Part shown: positions 26,869 through 35,445 of the stretch, one piece after another
Layout of the letters: the number at the start of each line of letters is the position of its first letter
Numbering within the stretch: position 1 is the stretch's first letter
Origin: Actinomadura sp. 6K520
GTDB lineage: Bacteria > Actinomycetota > Actinomycetes > Streptosporangiales > Streptosporangiaceae
Direction: 5' to 3'
NCBI RefSeq assembly: GCF_004349245.1
Contig: NZ_SMLC01000036.1
Location: forward strand, 1 to 56,361
DNA length: 56,361 nucleotides
Made by a program: the position numbers and the translations under genes
Notes under the pieces: generated by a model
The model's database searches: none
The model's input: only the letters and a program-made list of their open reading frames with translations
Told to the model about the DNA's origin: nothing

Positions 26869-27776
26869 GTCGTGGCCTTCTCGGCGAGTTCGTCCTTGTA
26901 GTGCCGCAGGAACAGCTCCTCCAGCGTCGGCGGCCGGCTGACCAGGCTCCGGACCCCGACCTGGGTGAGGCTGCGCAGCGCGTCGTCCAGCCGGGTGGTG
27001 TCCACCTCGAACCTGATGGTCGTCCCGTCTATCGCGACGTCGTGGGCGCCCGGCAGCGGGAGCCCGTCCGGCGGGGCCGCCAGCTCGGCGTGGATCGACG
27101 TGCGGGTCAGGTGCCGCAGCTCGTCGAGGGTGCCGGACTCGACCGCGGCGCCCTTCCGGATGATCGTCACCCGGTCGCACAGGGCCTCGACCTCGGACAG
27201 GATGTGGCTGGACAGCAGAACGGTCCGCCCCTCGTCCCGCGCCTCGCGGACGCACTCCTGGAAGACCTCCTCCATGAGGGGGTCGAGGCCGGAGGTGGGC
27301 TCGTCCAGGAGCAGCAGCTCGGCGTCGGAGGCCAGCGCGGCGACGAGGCCGACCTTCTGCCGGTTGCCCTTGGAGTAGGCGCGGCCCTTCTTGCGCGGGT
27401 CGAGCTCGAACCGCTCCAGCAGCTCGGCCTTGCGGCGCTCGTCCGTCCCGCCGCGCATCCGGCCGAGCAGGTCGATCACTTCGCCGCCGGACAGGTTCGG
27501 CCACAGCGTCACGTCGCCGGGGACGTAGGCGAGGCGGCGGTGCAGTTCGGTGGCGTCGCGCCAGGGGTCGCCGCCGAGCAGCCGGGCCGTGCCCGCGTCG
27601 GCGCGCAGCAGGCCGAGCAGGACCCTGATGGCGGTCGACTTCCCGGAGCCGTTCGGGCCGAGGAAGCCGTGCACCTCGCCTTGCCGGACGGTCAGGTCGA
27701 GGCCGTCCAGTGCACGGGTCCGGCCGAAGTTCTTGACCAGGCCGGATACCTCGACGGGTGATGGGTTCGCTTTCAC
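26865..27776 (-). CDS. ABC transporter ATP-binding protein
   Basis: 303 residues. Walker [19 protein letters not shown], a signature loop in the form [18 protein letters not shown] (S-x-G-N-x-Q, the drug-exporter variant), Walker [14 protein letters not shown] and the switch histidine in [11 protein letters not shown]. The C-terminal ~80 residues form the usual DrrA-like extension. GTG 27776 overlaps the TetR stop. It powers the permease encoded next. Confidence 0.95.
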   Translation of the reverse strand: MKANPSPVEVSGLVKNFGRTRALDGLDLTVRQGEVHGFLGPNGSGKSTAIRVLLGLLRADAGTARLLGGDPWRDATELHRRLAYVPGDVTLWPNLSGGEVIDLLGRMRGGTDERRKAELLERFELDPRKKGRAYSKGNRQKVGLVAALASDAELLLLDEPTSGLDPLMEEVFQECVREARDEGRTVLLSSHILSEVEALCDRVTIIRKGAAVESGTLDELRHLTRTSIHAELAAPPDGLPLPGAHDVAIDGTTIRFEVDTTRLDDALRSLTQVGVRSLVSRPPTLEELFLRHYKDELAEKATT

Positions 27777-28441
27777 CGGTTCTCCTCGGATGGGGGTTGC
27801 ACGCCCTCGGCCATCATGGATTTCAGGGCGGTGCGGGTCTGCTCGACCAGCTCGGGTGTGAGGAGCCGGTCGTCGAGGACGTCGAGCATGGCGAGGGCCA
27901 TCCGGGGATAGCCCTCGCCCAGCAGGACGTCGGCGCCGAAGGCGCGGGAGAGGTGCTCGTTGAGGACGATGACCCCGAAGCTGATGGCGGTCATGACGGC
28001 CGCGTAGCCGCGCAGGTCGTCGGTCTTGGCCTTGGCCATCCCGGGGGCCCCGTGTTCGAGCATCTCCTCGCTGAACTCGACGGCGTCGTCGAACAGCGTG
28101 CGCGCGGCCGCGGATCCGTCGGTCAGGGCGCGCACCAGGTAGCGCTGGATGGGCCGGCCGGTCCGCATGGCGATCGAGAGGAAGTCCGGGCTGGCCATGC
28201 CCCCGGCGAGCGCCTCCCGCTTGATCTCGCGGATGCTCTCGATGACGTACTCGTCGCACGCCCGGCGCAGCGCCTCCTTCGTGCCGAAGTGGTGCTGGAC
28301 CAGCGCGGGCGAGACACCGGCGGTCTTCGCGATGCCCCGGATCGTCGCGCCCTTCACGCCGTGGTCCGCGAACTCCAGCAGCGCCGCGTCCCTGATCCGG
28401 GCGCGCCCGGTCAGGTCCTCGGGCCGCGTTCGTCGTGCCAT
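27773..28441 (-). CDS. TetR-family repressor of the ABC exporter
   Basis: 222 residues from ATG 28441. The helix-turn-helix is [20 protein letters not shown] followed by [20 protein letters not shown]; the rest is the helical ligand domain. It is the first gene of the exporter operon, and a cluster of TGTAC-based palindromes lies immediately upstream, so autoregulation is likely. GGTGAG serves as ribosome-binding site. Confidence 0.93.
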   Translation of the reverse strand: MARRTRPEDLTGRARIRDAALLEFADHGVKGATIRGIAKTAGVSPALVQHHFGTKEALRRACDEYVIESIREIKREALAGGMASPDFLSIAMRTGRPIQRYLVRALTDGSAAARTLFDDAVEFSEEMLEHGAPGMAKAKTDDLRGYAAVMTAISFGVIVLNEHLSRAFGADVLLGEGYPRMALAMLDVLDDRLLTPELVEQTRTALKSMMAEGVQPPSEENR

Positions 28442-28450
28442 CCCCAACTC

Positions 28451-28504
28451 ACCTGTACGTATGTTCAGCGGACTATACGTTTGTACACTGTACTCCTGTA
28501 CAGG
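28451..28504 (-). promoter_or_regulatory. Operator cluster and promoter of the TetR-ABC operon
   Basis: An AT-richer patch holds ACGTAT (28457-28462) facing ATACGT (28475-28480), GTACACTGTAC (28483-28493, symmetric around one base) and the perfect palindrome CCTGTACAGG (28495-28504). A TAxxxT -10 candidate, TATAGT on the minus strand (28477-28472), lies inside the first pair, 31 bases before the start codon. Several TGTAC half-sites suggest cooperative repressor binding. Confidence 0.6.
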
Positions 28505-28523
28505 CGCGGGCGTCCAGGAGGGG

Positions 28524-29597
28524 TCAGCCGCCCCCGGGAAGCTCGCCGAGCGTCACCTTGACCTCCTGTTTCGAACCGTCCTCCTGCTGGATCTCGACCG
28601 GCACGGTGTTGCCGGGGTCGAGATTCGCCAGGACGGTGGTCAGCGCCGTCTGGGTGGGCGTCGGGGTGCCGTTCACCGAGAGGATCAGCTGGCCGGGCTC
28701 AATGCCCGCCTTGGCGGCGCCGCTGTCCTCCATGACCTCCACCACCACGACCGCGGACCGCTGCCCGCTCTGCGGGTCGACGAGCGTGCGCACCACCACG
28801 CCGAGCGCCGCCCGGCCGGAGTCGGAGACCTCGCCGGACCTGATGAGCTGCGGGACGATCCGCTTGACGGTGTCGCTCGGCGTCGCGAACCCGATGCCGG
28901 GCGCCGCGCCCCCGGCCGCCGGGTCCTGGGCGGCGGCGGTCGGGACGCCGATGACCTCCCCGTTGAGCGTGACGAGGGCGCCGCCGCTGTTGCCCGGGTT
29001 GATCGGCGCGCTCGTCTGGATCGCGTCGGCGATCGTCGAGCCGGAGAAGTCGCCCTCGCCCTGGGTCGAGACCGTCCGGTGCAGCGCCGACACGATGCCG
29101 TTCGTCACGCTCCCGGACAGTCCGAGCGGGTTGCCCATGGCCAGGACCATCTGGCCGACCTCCGCCTCGCTGGAGTCGCCCCACGTGGCCGCCTTGAGGG
29201 AGCCGCCGTCCACCTTGACCACCGCCAGGTCGTCGGGGGCGAACGCGCCAACGAGACTGGCCTCCTGCGGGGAGCCGCCACTGGACGCCGTGACCCGTAT
29301 CTGCCGCGCCCCCGCCACCACATGGGCGTTGGTGACGATGTGGCCCTGGTCGTCGTAGACGACCCCCGAGCCCTCTCCCCCGCCTGTCTCGATCTTCACC
29401 ACGGAGGGCAGCACGGTGTCGACGACCCGCTCGAACTGCTCCTGCACCTGGGCCGCCGCCCCCGTCGCCTGGATCGAGTTCGGGCCCGGCCTGGCCGTCT
29501 CGCCGGCATCGCCATCGCCGTCACCGCCGCTGCATCCGGCGACCAGGAGCAGGCCCATCGCCGCCGCGCACACTGTCACGCTCGTGTTCCGGTTCAC
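28524..29597 (-). CDS. HtrA-like serine protease lipoprotein with PDZ domain
   Basis: 357 residues. A lipoprotein signal with lipobox LVAGC (Cys 22) is followed by a Gly/Asp-rich spacer (SGGDGDGDAGE). The trypsin-like domain shows His in IVTNAHVVAG, Asp in PDDLAVVKV and Ser in NPGNSGGALVTL; a PDZ domain covers AAKAGIEPGQLILSVNGTPT. It is a second extracytoplasmic HtrA, anchored by lipid instead of a membrane helix. It is divergent from the PadR-type gene. Confidence 0.93.
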   Translation of the reverse strand: MNRNTSVTVCAAAMGLLLVAGCSGGDGDGDAGETARPGPNSIQATGAAAQVQEQFERVVDTVLPSVVKIETGGGEGSGVVYDDQGHIVTNAHVVAGARQIRVTASSGGSPQEASLVGAFAPDDLAVVKVDGGSLKAATWGDSSEAEVGQMVLAMGNPLGLSGSVTNGIVSALHRTVSTQGEGDFSGSTIADAIQTSAPINPGNSGGALVTLNGEVIGVPTAAAQDPAAGGAAPGIGFATPSDTVKRIVPQLIRSGEVSDSGRAALGVVVRTLVDPQSGQRSAVVVVEVMEDSGAAKAGIEPGQLILSVNGTPTPTQTALTTVLANLDPGNTVPVEIQQEDGSKQEVKVTLGELPGGG

Positions 29598-29707
29598 GTT
29601 CCACCTCCGACGGACTCGTTCCCGCCTCGCGGAGAACAGGCATGGAACCGGTCACGACTTCGCCATGACGCAGGGGGATTTCGGAATACGGCGTTAGGGC
29701 ACCGGCG

Positions 29708-29723
29708 GAACGGATAGCCGTTC
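29708..29723. promoter_or_regulatory. Inverted repeat upstream of the PadR-type gene
   Basis: GAACGG-ATAG-CCGTTC is a perfect 6-4-6 repeat, 44 bases before the GTG of the PadR-type gene and in the intergenic space it shares with the lipoprotein HtrA. It could be an operator or a leader hairpin. It does not look like the ATGT-N8-ACAT consensus of PadR. Confidence 0.35.
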
Positions 29724-29766
29724 TTCGAGATCACCGGCCGTCCGGAACGCAGCGAGGAGAGGAACC

Positions 29767-30147
29767 GTGTGCGGCAGCGAGATCCGTAGCATGCTCCAGC
29801 CCTTCCTGCTCCTGCTGATCCACCAGCGGCCGGACCACGGCTACGAGCTGATCGAGCGGCTCGCGAGGATGGGCGTCGCGGACGTCGAGCCGGGGCACGC
29901 CTACCGGGTGCTGCGCGCCCTGGAGCGGGAGCGGCTGCTGACGTCGAGCTGGGTCCCCTCGGACGCCGGGCCCGCCCGCCGGCGCTACGAGCTGACGGCG
30001 GAGGGCCTCACCGATCTCCGGGCGCGGATGGCGAGCCTGGCCCGGTTCGGAACCGTCCTGGAGTCCTTCCTGCTGTTGTGGGGGGAGAAGCCGGAATCAT
30101 CCGTTCCTCCCCCCGCCCCGGTCGATTCGCGGGTCGATTCGCGCTAG
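29767..30147 (+). CDS. PadR-like winged-helix regulator
   Basis: 126 residues. MLQPFLLLLIHQRPDHGYEL, IERLARMGVADVEPGHAYRV and LRALERERLLTSSWVPSDAG are the PadR winged helix, with PARRRYELTAEGL as the wing. The C-terminal dimer helix is short, and the protein ends in a duplicated VDSR VDSR. GTG 29767 has GAGAGGAA before it. It is convergent with the hydrogenase operon end. Similar regulators are often found beside group 1h hydrogenase genes, so it may report on hydrogenase expression; this is inference from position. Confidence 0.8.
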   Translation: MCGSEIRSMLQPFLLLLIHQRPDHGYELIERLARMGVADVEPGHAYRVLRALERERLLTSSWVPSDAGPARRRYELTAEGLTDLRARMASLARFGTVLESFLLLWGEKPESSVPPPAPVDSRVDSR

Positions 30148-30152
30148 CGCTC

Positions 30153-30263
30153 TCACATGCGCGAGATCCGGATGTAGCGGCGCATCGCCGGCCATTCCCG
30201 CCACATCAGCGCGGCGAATCCGGCGGTGGCCACGCAGGCCGTCGCGATCATTGCCTTCCGCAT
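30153..30263 (-). CDS. 36-residue membrane microprotein (DUF6893-like)
   Basis: A short gene with a strong GGAGG six bases before ATG 30263. The product starts MRKAMIATACVATAGFAALM, a single hydrophobic helix, and ends in a basic segment EWPAMRRYIRISRM. I recall small one-helix proteins with an RRYxRI-type tail (DUF6893) at the ends of actinobacterial hydrogenase operons. It is the last gene of the hydrogenase run, 20 bases after the previous stop. A role in membrane attachment of the otherwise soluble enzyme is possible but unproven. Confidence 0.65.
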   Translation of the reverse strand: MRKAMIATACVATAGFAALMWREWPAMRRYIRISRM

Positions 30264-30283
30264 TTCCTACCTCCTCCCTCGGT

Positions 30284-30493
30284 TCAGCCGGGCGGCACGT
30301 TCGGCATGCTCGGCAGGATCGGGTCGCGCCTGCCGGCGCGGATACCGGTCGAGCGCCGCGAGTCGGCGGTGCCGTCCTCGTGGTGCCCGACCTCGTTCTT
30401 GTAGGCGCCCTTCTCGTTGCCCTGGCGGACGCCCTTGACGTGCGAGGGCGCGTCGGGCTTCACGTGCGGCCTCCCGGTACGGATCTCGGCCAT
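30284..30493 (-). CDS. Small basic protein of the hydrogenase operon
   Basis: 69 residues, hydrophilic and probably disordered: MAEIRTGRPHVKPDAPSHVK, then GVRQGNEKGAYKNEVGHHED and an Arg/Pro tail ending MPNVPPG. No known motif. Its ATG overlaps the DUF5947 stop by one base (TGATG), with GGAGGAG in front, so expression is coupled to the operon. The DUF5947 start GTG and this start both look genuine because the codon bias matches neighbours. Confidence 0.65.
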   Translation of the reverse strand: MAEIRTGRPHVKPDAPSHVKGVRQGNEKGAYKNEVGHHEDGTADSRRSTGIRAGRRDPILPSMPNVPPG

Positions 30494-31101
30494 CACTCCT
30501 CCTCCGTCTCTGTCAGGTCCCTGAAGAACGCGTCGATCTCGTGCCACACCCGGCTTCCCCCGGACATGCCCGTCCATGACCGCCGGATGACGCCGACGAG
30601 CCGGTAGCAGTCGTCGATCGGCACGAGCCACTGCTCGTCGGCGCCGCGCACCGTGTTGACCAGCAGCGCCTCGACGCCCGGACGCAGCGACGCCAGCCGC
30701 GGCGCGCGGGCGGTCACGTCCGCCCAGACACCCGGGTCCACGGTCCACTCGGTGGCGCCCATGGGGCTCGGGTAGCGGGCGGTGACGGCGCCGTCCCGGC
30801 CGGCCACGAAGAAGGCCAGCCCGACCGGGACGCCCAGATCCGCGGCGGGCACGCCGCCGAGCCGCTCCCTGCGCCGGGGCACGAGCCGGTAGTGGCCGTA
30901 TCCGGCGCCCTCCCGCTGGAACAGCAGGCCGCACGCGCGGCAGGCGCACAGCAGCTCGCCGTTGCTCTCGTCCAGGACGTGGGCGTGCGGCTCCGGGGCG
31001 GGCGCGTCGCAGAGGCCGCACGTGTCGGTGCCCTCCCGCGCCGCCGGGCCCGGCGCCGCGGACGCCCGCCTGATCGCCCGGTCGAGAGCCCCGGACCTCA
31101 C
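30493..31101 (-). CDS. DUF5947 hydrogenase-linked protein
   Basis: 202 residues. Two CxxC pairs lie near the N-terminus: TCGLCDAP and CACRACG, a rubredoxin- or zinc-ribbon-like site. The rest is an alpha/beta domain: VPVGLAFFVAGRDGAVTARY, PSPMGATEWTVDP and DDCYRLVGVIRRSWTG. I recognise it as DUF5947, found in group 1h hydrogenase operons. Fe-S or rubredoxin chemistry during assembly or electron transfer is plausible. GTG 31101 overlaps the NifU-like stop as GTGA. Confidence 0.82.
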   Translation of the reverse strand: MRSGALDRAIRRASAAPGPAAREGTDTCGLCDAPAPEPHAHVLDESNGELLCACRACGLLFQREGAGYGHYRLVPRRRERLGGVPAADLGVPVGLAFFVAGRDGAVTARYPSPMGATEWTVDPGVWADVTARAPRLASLRPGVEALLVNTVRGADEQWLVPIDDCYRLVGVIRRSWTGMSGGSRVWHEIDAFFRDLTETEEE

Positions 31102-31652
31102 GCGGCACCGTCCGCCGCCGCCGCGGGCGGCCGCATCAGCGAGTCGACCGGGACGAACGCCGGCGGCGCCTTCGGGGCCACCAGGTCCACGCCGGCCAGC
31201 TCGGGGGCGGCCGCCAGCACGGCCTCCCGGACGAGTTCCCCGGCGGGGGCCGCGCCGCCCCCGCATCCGCCGCCCTTGAGGCCGACCCGCGCGGTCCCCG
31301 CCTCGATGCCGACGAGGTCGACCTCGAAGCCCTGCCGGTTCAGGCGCGGCCGGAGGCCGTCCAGCGTCCGGGCCACGCGCCGCTCGACCGGCTCGGGATG
31401 GACGTCGTGGAGCACGAGCAGGTGACCGACGAGGTCGTCCTCCACCAGGGACTCGGCGGCGGCCGCGGGGATGTGCTCCATCACCCGCGCCAGGGCCTCC
31501 CCGTAGACCTCGGTCAGCAGGGTGACCGCGTCCAGGGCGGTTCCGGCCGTCGCGCCGGGCGTCTGCTCCAGCCTGCCCAGGCCCTCGTCCAGGCGAGCCA
31601 GCCGGTCGGCCACGGCCGCCTCGTCCAGGCGGGCCCGCGGCTCCTCACTCAT
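31098..31652 (-). CDS. NifU-like protein lacking the second cluster cysteine
   Basis: 184 residues. The N-terminal half is helical; residues about 80-165 follow the NifU C-terminal fold: VARTLDGLRPRLNRQGFEVD, LVGIEAGTARVGLKGGGCGG and ELVREAVLAAAPELAGVDLV. Canonical NifU/Nfu domains carry CxxC in GxCxxCPSS; here the loop reads GGGCGGGAAPAG, leaving one cysteine. Two such subunits could still share a cluster only with other ligands. The start overlaps the end of the large-subunit gene by eight bases, tying it to hydrogenase assembly. Confidence 0.8.
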   Translation of the reverse strand: MSEEPRARLDEAAVADRLARLDEGLGRLEQTPGATAGTALDAVTLLTEVYGEALARVMEHIPAAAAESLVEDDLVGHLLVLHDVHPEPVERRVARTLDGLRPRLNRQGFEVDLVGIEAGTARVGLKGGGCGGGAAPAGELVREAVLAAAPELAGVDLVAPKAPPAFVPVDSLMRPPAAAADGAA

Positions 31653-33438
31653 GGGTCGCCCCGAACATCGGCGAATGCATCTTCTTCAGCGTCCGCCCGC
31701 CGCCGACGTACATGTGGACGCCGCACGGCAGGCACGGGTCGAAGCTGCGGACGGCGCGCATGATGTCGACGCCCTTGAAGTCGTCCGGGCCGTTCTCCTC
31801 GAAGATCGGCATGTCCTGGACGGCGTCCTCGTACGGGCCGGGCGTGCCGTAGCTGTCGCGCGGGCTGGCGTTCCACGGCGTCGGCGGGTACGGGTGGTAG
31901 TTCGCGATCTTCTTGTCCTTGATGACGAGGTGGTGGGACAGCACCCCGCGCACCGCCTCGTGGAACCCGCAGCCGATCGCCTCGTCCGGGACCTCGAAGT
32001 CCTCGAAGACCCTGGTGTCCCCGTCGTGGACGCGGCCGAGCGCCTGCTCGACGAAGTACACCGCCATCGCCGCCGCGTAGGCGATGAAGTAGCCGCGGGC
32101 CCGGTCGCGTTCCAGGGCGTTGGACCACTTCGGGATGCGCCATTCGAGCGTCGTCTCCGGCAGCCGCTCGCCCTTCGGCAGGTTGATCTGGACGCTCGAC
32201 CCGGTCGACTTCACGTACGGGGTGTCGACCAGGCCGGCCAGCGCGGTGCTGTACAGCCGCGCGAACGGGCCGCCGCCGGTGTCCAGCGCGAGGTGCTCCC
32301 CGGTCTGCGGGTGCAGCCAGCGCGGGCTCATCACCCAGGAGTACTTCTCGTCGAAGTCGCGCTTCTGCGGGACGGGAACCGTGGTCTGGTTCCACGGGTG
32401 CCGCATGTCGACCGGGTTCCCGAGCGGGTCGAGGGTGACGAACGGGTCCTCGTTCACCCAGTCCTCGTAGTAGGAGCTGCCCAGCAGGATGCGCATGCCG
32501 AGGTTGATGTCGACCAGGTTCGTCGTGAGCAGCTCGCCGTCGATGATGATGCCCGGGGTGACGTACATCGCCTTGCCCCACCGGTCCATCGTCTCGTACC
32601 GGTAGTCGACCACCGACGGGTCCTGGAACGCGCCCCAGCAGCCGAGCAGGACGCGGCGGCGCCCGACCTCCTCGTAGCCCGGCAGCGCCTCGTAGAAGAA
32701 GTCGAAGACGTCGTCGTTCATGGCGACGGCCTTCTTGACGAAGTCGACGATCCCGATGAGGCGGGACAGGTAGTCGGTGAACAGGGTCGGGGACGGCATC
32801 GTCCCGACGCCGCCCGGGTAGACGGTCGAGGGGTGCACGTGCCGCCCCTCCATCAGGCAGAACATCTCCCGGGTGGTGCGGCTGATCTGGAGGGCCTCCT
32901 TGTAGACCTCCCCCTCGAACGGGTTGAACGCCTCCATGATCTCGGCGATCGTCCGGTACCCGTGGACGGCCGCGTTCGGCGCGTCGGTGGTCTTCGCCTT
33001 CTTCAGCACGCTCGGGTTGGTGTCCTTGACCATCGCCTCGCAGAAGTCGACGAAGACGAGGTTGTCCTGGAAGAGCGTGTGGTCGAACATGTACTCGGCC
33101 GCTTCGCCGAGGTTGATGATCCATTCGGCGAGCGGCGGGTTCTTGATGCCGTACGCCATGTTCTGCGCGTACACCGAGCACGTGGTGTGGTTGTCGCCGC
33201 AGATCCCGCAGATCCGGCTGGTGATGAAGCCCGCGTCGCGGGGGTCCTTGCCCTTCATGAACACCGAGTAGCCGCGGAACAGCGAGGACGTGCTGTGGCA
33301 CTCGGCGACCCGCCGGTTCGCGAAGTCGATCTTGGTGTAGATGCCGAGGTTGCCGATGATGCGGGTGATCGGGTCCCACGACATCTCCACGAGCTGCCCG
33401 GGTTCGGTCCCGGCGGGCCTCGGCGCGGTCTTCGCCAT
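31645..33438 (-). CDS. hhyL: [NiFe] hydrogenase large subunit, group 1h type
   Basis: 597 residues. The nickel-binding L1 motif RICGICGDNH is near residue 67 and the L2 motif DPCLPCGVH near the C-terminus, giving the four cysteines of the NiFe site. Twenty-two residues follow the L2 histidine (MYVGGGRTLKKM... ending ATHE); this tail is normally cut off by the maturation protease after Ni insertion. Body blocks such as AEYMFDHTLFQDNLVF and DEKYSWVMSPRWLHP fit the high-affinity group 1h enzymes that oxidise atmospheric H2 during starvation. The small-subunit gene lies 33 bases upstream. Confidence 0.95.
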   Translation of the reverse strand: MAKTAPRPAGTEPGQLVEMSWDPITRIIGNLGIYTKIDFANRRVAECHSTSSLFRGYSVFMKGKDPRDAGFITSRICGICGDNHTTCSVYAQNMAYGIKNPPLAEWIINLGEAAEYMFDHTLFQDNLVFVDFCEAMVKDTNPSVLKKAKTTDAPNAAVHGYRTIAEIMEAFNPFEGEVYKEALQISRTTREMFCLMEGRHVHPSTVYPGGVGTMPSPTLFTDYLSRLIGIVDFVKKAVAMNDDVFDFFYEALPGYEEVGRRRVLLGCWGAFQDPSVVDYRYETMDRWGKAMYVTPGIIIDGELLTTNLVDINLGMRILLGSSYYEDWVNEDPFVTLDPLGNPVDMRHPWNQTTVPVPQKRDFDEKYSWVMSPRWLHPQTGEHLALDTGGGPFARLYSTALAGLVDTPYVKSTGSSVQINLPKGERLPETTLEWRIPKWSNALERDRARGYFIAYAAAMAVYFVEQALGRVHDGDTRVFEDFEVPDEAIGCGFHEAVRGVLSHHLVIKDKKIANYHPYPPTPWNASPRDSYGTPGPYEDAVQDMPIFEENGPDDFKGVDIMRAVRSFDPCLPCGVHMYVGGGRTLKKMHSPMFGATHE

Positions 33439-33471
33439 CGATGTGTCCTCTCTGACTGCTTGGGCCTAGGG

Positions 33472-34509
33472 CTAGGGCCGCCAGCGCGGGTCGTAGCCAC
33501 TGGTCAGCACCTCACGGTTGTGGTGCCACCGGGGTTCCTTGTTCGCGGTCGCGTTGGTGAGGCCGCGCATCCGGCGGATGAAGGCGCCGTACGGCCGGAT
33601 CAGCGTCGACGACAGGCTGCTGCCGGGCGGGGCGTCCATGAACGGCATGAACTTGTCCGGGAAGCCCGGCATGGTGCAGGCGATGCAGATGCCGCCGACG
33701 TTCGGGCAGCCGCCGACCCCGCCCATCCAGCCGCGCTTGGGGACGTTGCAGTTCACCACCGGACCCCAGCAGCCGATCTTCACCTGGCACTTCGGCGAGT
33801 TGTAGTCCTTGGAGAAGTCGGCCTGCTCGTAGTAGGCCGCGCGGTCGCAGCCCTCGTGGACCGTCTTGCCGAAGATCCACTGGGGCCGCAGCATGTCGTC
33901 CAGCGGCGGGGGCGGCGCGGTGCCCGCCGCGTGCTGGAGCACCCACGTGAGCGTCTCCATGAAGTTCTCGGGCTGGACCGGGCAGCCGGGGACGTTGACG
34001 ATCGGCAGTCCGCCCGCCGACCGGAAGTCCCACCCGAGGTAGTCGGCGAGGCCCATGCACCCGGTCGGGTTGCCCGCCATCGCGTGGATGCCGCCGTACG
34101 TCGCGCACGTGCCGGCCGCGACGACCGCCCACGCCCGCGGCGCGAGCCGGTCGAGCCACCAGTCCAGCGTCACCGGCTCGCCGGTGTCCGGGTCGTTGCC
34201 GAACGACGACCAGTGCCCGTCCCCGTTGATCTTCTCGTTGGGGACCGAGCCCTCCAGCACGAAGATGAAGGGCTCCAGCTCGCCGCGGGCCGCCGCCCGG
34301 AACGGGGCCAGGAAGTCCTCGCCGCCCTGCGACGGCGAGAGCACCTTGTTGTACAGGTGCACCTTCGGCAGCCCCGGGATGAGCCCGTTGACCACGTCCT
34401 CGATCGACGGCTGCCCCGACGCGGTGACCGACACGGTGTCGCCGTCGCAGCTCATGCCCTCCGAGATCCACAGGATGTGGATCTCCTTGAACCCGTTCTC
34501 GCCGTTCAC
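33472..34509 (-). CDS. hhyS: [NiFe] hydrogenase small subunit, group 1h type
   Basis: 345 residues from GTG 34509, which follows GGAGGT. No twin-arginine signal, as expected for group 1h. ILWISEGMSCDGD at the start has Cys then Asp where most enzymes have CxxC; an aspartate ligand to the proximal cluster is known from the Ralstonia actinobacterial-type hydrogenase. Further cluster cysteines are in GTCATYGG, VPGCPVQPENF, HEGCDRAAYYEQADFS, CQVKIGCWGP, GGCPNVGGICIACT. It passes electrons from the NiFe site to the respiratory chain. Confidence 0.95.
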   Translation of the reverse strand: MNGENGFKEIHILWISEGMSCDGDTVSVTASGQPSIEDVVNGLIPGLPKVHLYNKVLSPSQGGEDFLAPFRAAARGELEPFIFVLEGSVPNEKINGDGHWSSFGNDPDTGEPVTLDWWLDRLAPRAWAVVAAGTCATYGGIHAMAGNPTGCMGLADYLGWDFRSAGGLPIVNVPGCPVQPENFMETLTWVLQHAAGTAPPPPLDDMLRPQWIFGKTVHEGCDRAAYYEQADFSKDYNSPKCQVKIGCWGPVVNCNVPKRGWMGGVGGCPNVGGICIACTMPGFPDKFMPFMDAPPGSSLSSTLIRPYGAFIRRMRGLTNATANKEPRWHHNREVLTSGYDPRWRP

Positions 34510-34520
34510 GGTGTACCTCC

Positions 34521-34907
34521 TCAGTCGCGGGCCGGTTCGCGGGCCGGTTCGCCGGCCGGTTCGCGGGCCGGCGCGTCCACGGTGATCGACTCCAGGACGA
34601 CGTCCTCGCGCCCGGCGCTCCGCACGTCGACGGAGCCGCACGCCGGGCAGGCCGCCAGCGCCGTGGCGGAGTTCACCGGCGTCCGGGCGCCGCAGCGGTC
34701 GCAGCGCACCGAGAGCGGCTCCAGCACCAGGTCGAGCGCGGCGTCCTCGGCCGCGGTGCCCGCCGCGGCGACCCGCACGCCCTGCTCGATCACCTCCGGG
34801 TCGACCGGGTGGCCGCCGACGCGGACCCGCATGCCCCGCACCGGGCGGCCGTCCGCCCGGCGGAGGGCCGCCTCGACGATCCCCTCGCACATCCCCAGCT
34901 CATGCAT
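34521..34907 (-). CDS. hypA: Hydrogenase nickel metallochaperone HypA
   Basis: 128 residues. MHELGMCEGIVEAALRRADG has the nickel-binding N-terminal MHE. The zinc domain is CDRCGARTPVN and CPACGSVDV (two CxxC). It delivers Ni2+, with HypB, to the large subunit. The C-terminus is extended by repeats of AREPAGEPAREPARD, encoded by four near-identical 12-bp units; this tail is not part of the family. It overlaps the protease gene by eight bases. HypB is not present in this window. Confidence 0.93.
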   Translation of the reverse strand: MHELGMCEGIVEAALRRADGRPVRGMRVRVGGHPVDPEVIEQGVRVAAAGTAAEDAALDLVLEPLSVRCDRCGARTPVNSATALAACPACGSVDVRSAGREDVVLESITVDAPAREPAGEPAREPARD

Positions 34908-35445
34908 TCGTCCGCTCCACTTCCCTGTTCGCTTCGTCCCGGGCCAGGTCCGCGACGAGCCGGACGGCGTCGTCCAGCGCGGCGCGCACGGGCTCGGACA
35001 GCTCCATCCGCTCCTCCAGGACGGCGGGCCGGCAGCCCACCACGAGGACGCGGCCGATCTCGCCGCCGAGCCGCCGCAGCAGCCGCAGCACGGCCATCGG
35101 GTGCATGCCGTGCCCGTCGACGGCCGGGGGGCCGAGGGGGTCGGCGAAGTCCGCGCCGGCCACCGCGTCGTCCACGGCGGCCGCGTCCACGTGGATGACG
35201 GCGAGCGTGCCGGGCGGGCCCTCGACGGGCACCGCGTCCACCATGATCAGCGTGTCGTGGCGGCCGTCCAGCAGCTCGTAGGCCAGGTGGACGCCGCGGA
35301 TGCCGTAGTCGGCGACCTGCACGCCCTCCGGGAGCGCGGCCCCGTCCCGCGGACCGTCCCGCAGCAGGCGCCGGGCGACCGCCACGCCGAACCCGTCGTC
35401 GCCGAGGAACACGTTGCCGATCCCGGCGACGAGCACCCGGCTCAC
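34900..35445 (-). CDS. Hydrogenase maturation protease
   Basis: 181 residues from GTG 35445. VLVAGIGNVFLGDDGFGVAV holds the conserved nickel-sensing glutamate/aspartate position (here GDDGFG), followed by DTLIMVDAVP with the second aspartate and HGMHPMAVLRLLRRLGG with the third ligand histidine. It clips the large-subunit C-terminus after nickel insertion. The start overlaps the preceding stop as GTGA. Confidence 0.93.
   Translation of the reverse strand: MSRVLVAGIGNVFLGDDGFGVAVARRLLRDGPRDGAALPEGVQVADYGIRGVHLAYELLDGRHDTLIMVDAVPVEGPPGTLAVIHVDAAAVDDAVAGADFADPLGPPAVDGHGMHPMAVLRLLRRLGGEIGRVLVVGCRPAVLEERMELSEPVRAALDDAVRLVADLARDEANREVERTNA

Noticed and set aside
30284..31108. A 274-codon frame starting inside the NifU-like end
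   Set aside because: Only the last 69 codons after ATG 30493 follow a proper start and are outside the DUF5947 gene; the rest is shifted DUF5947 sequence.
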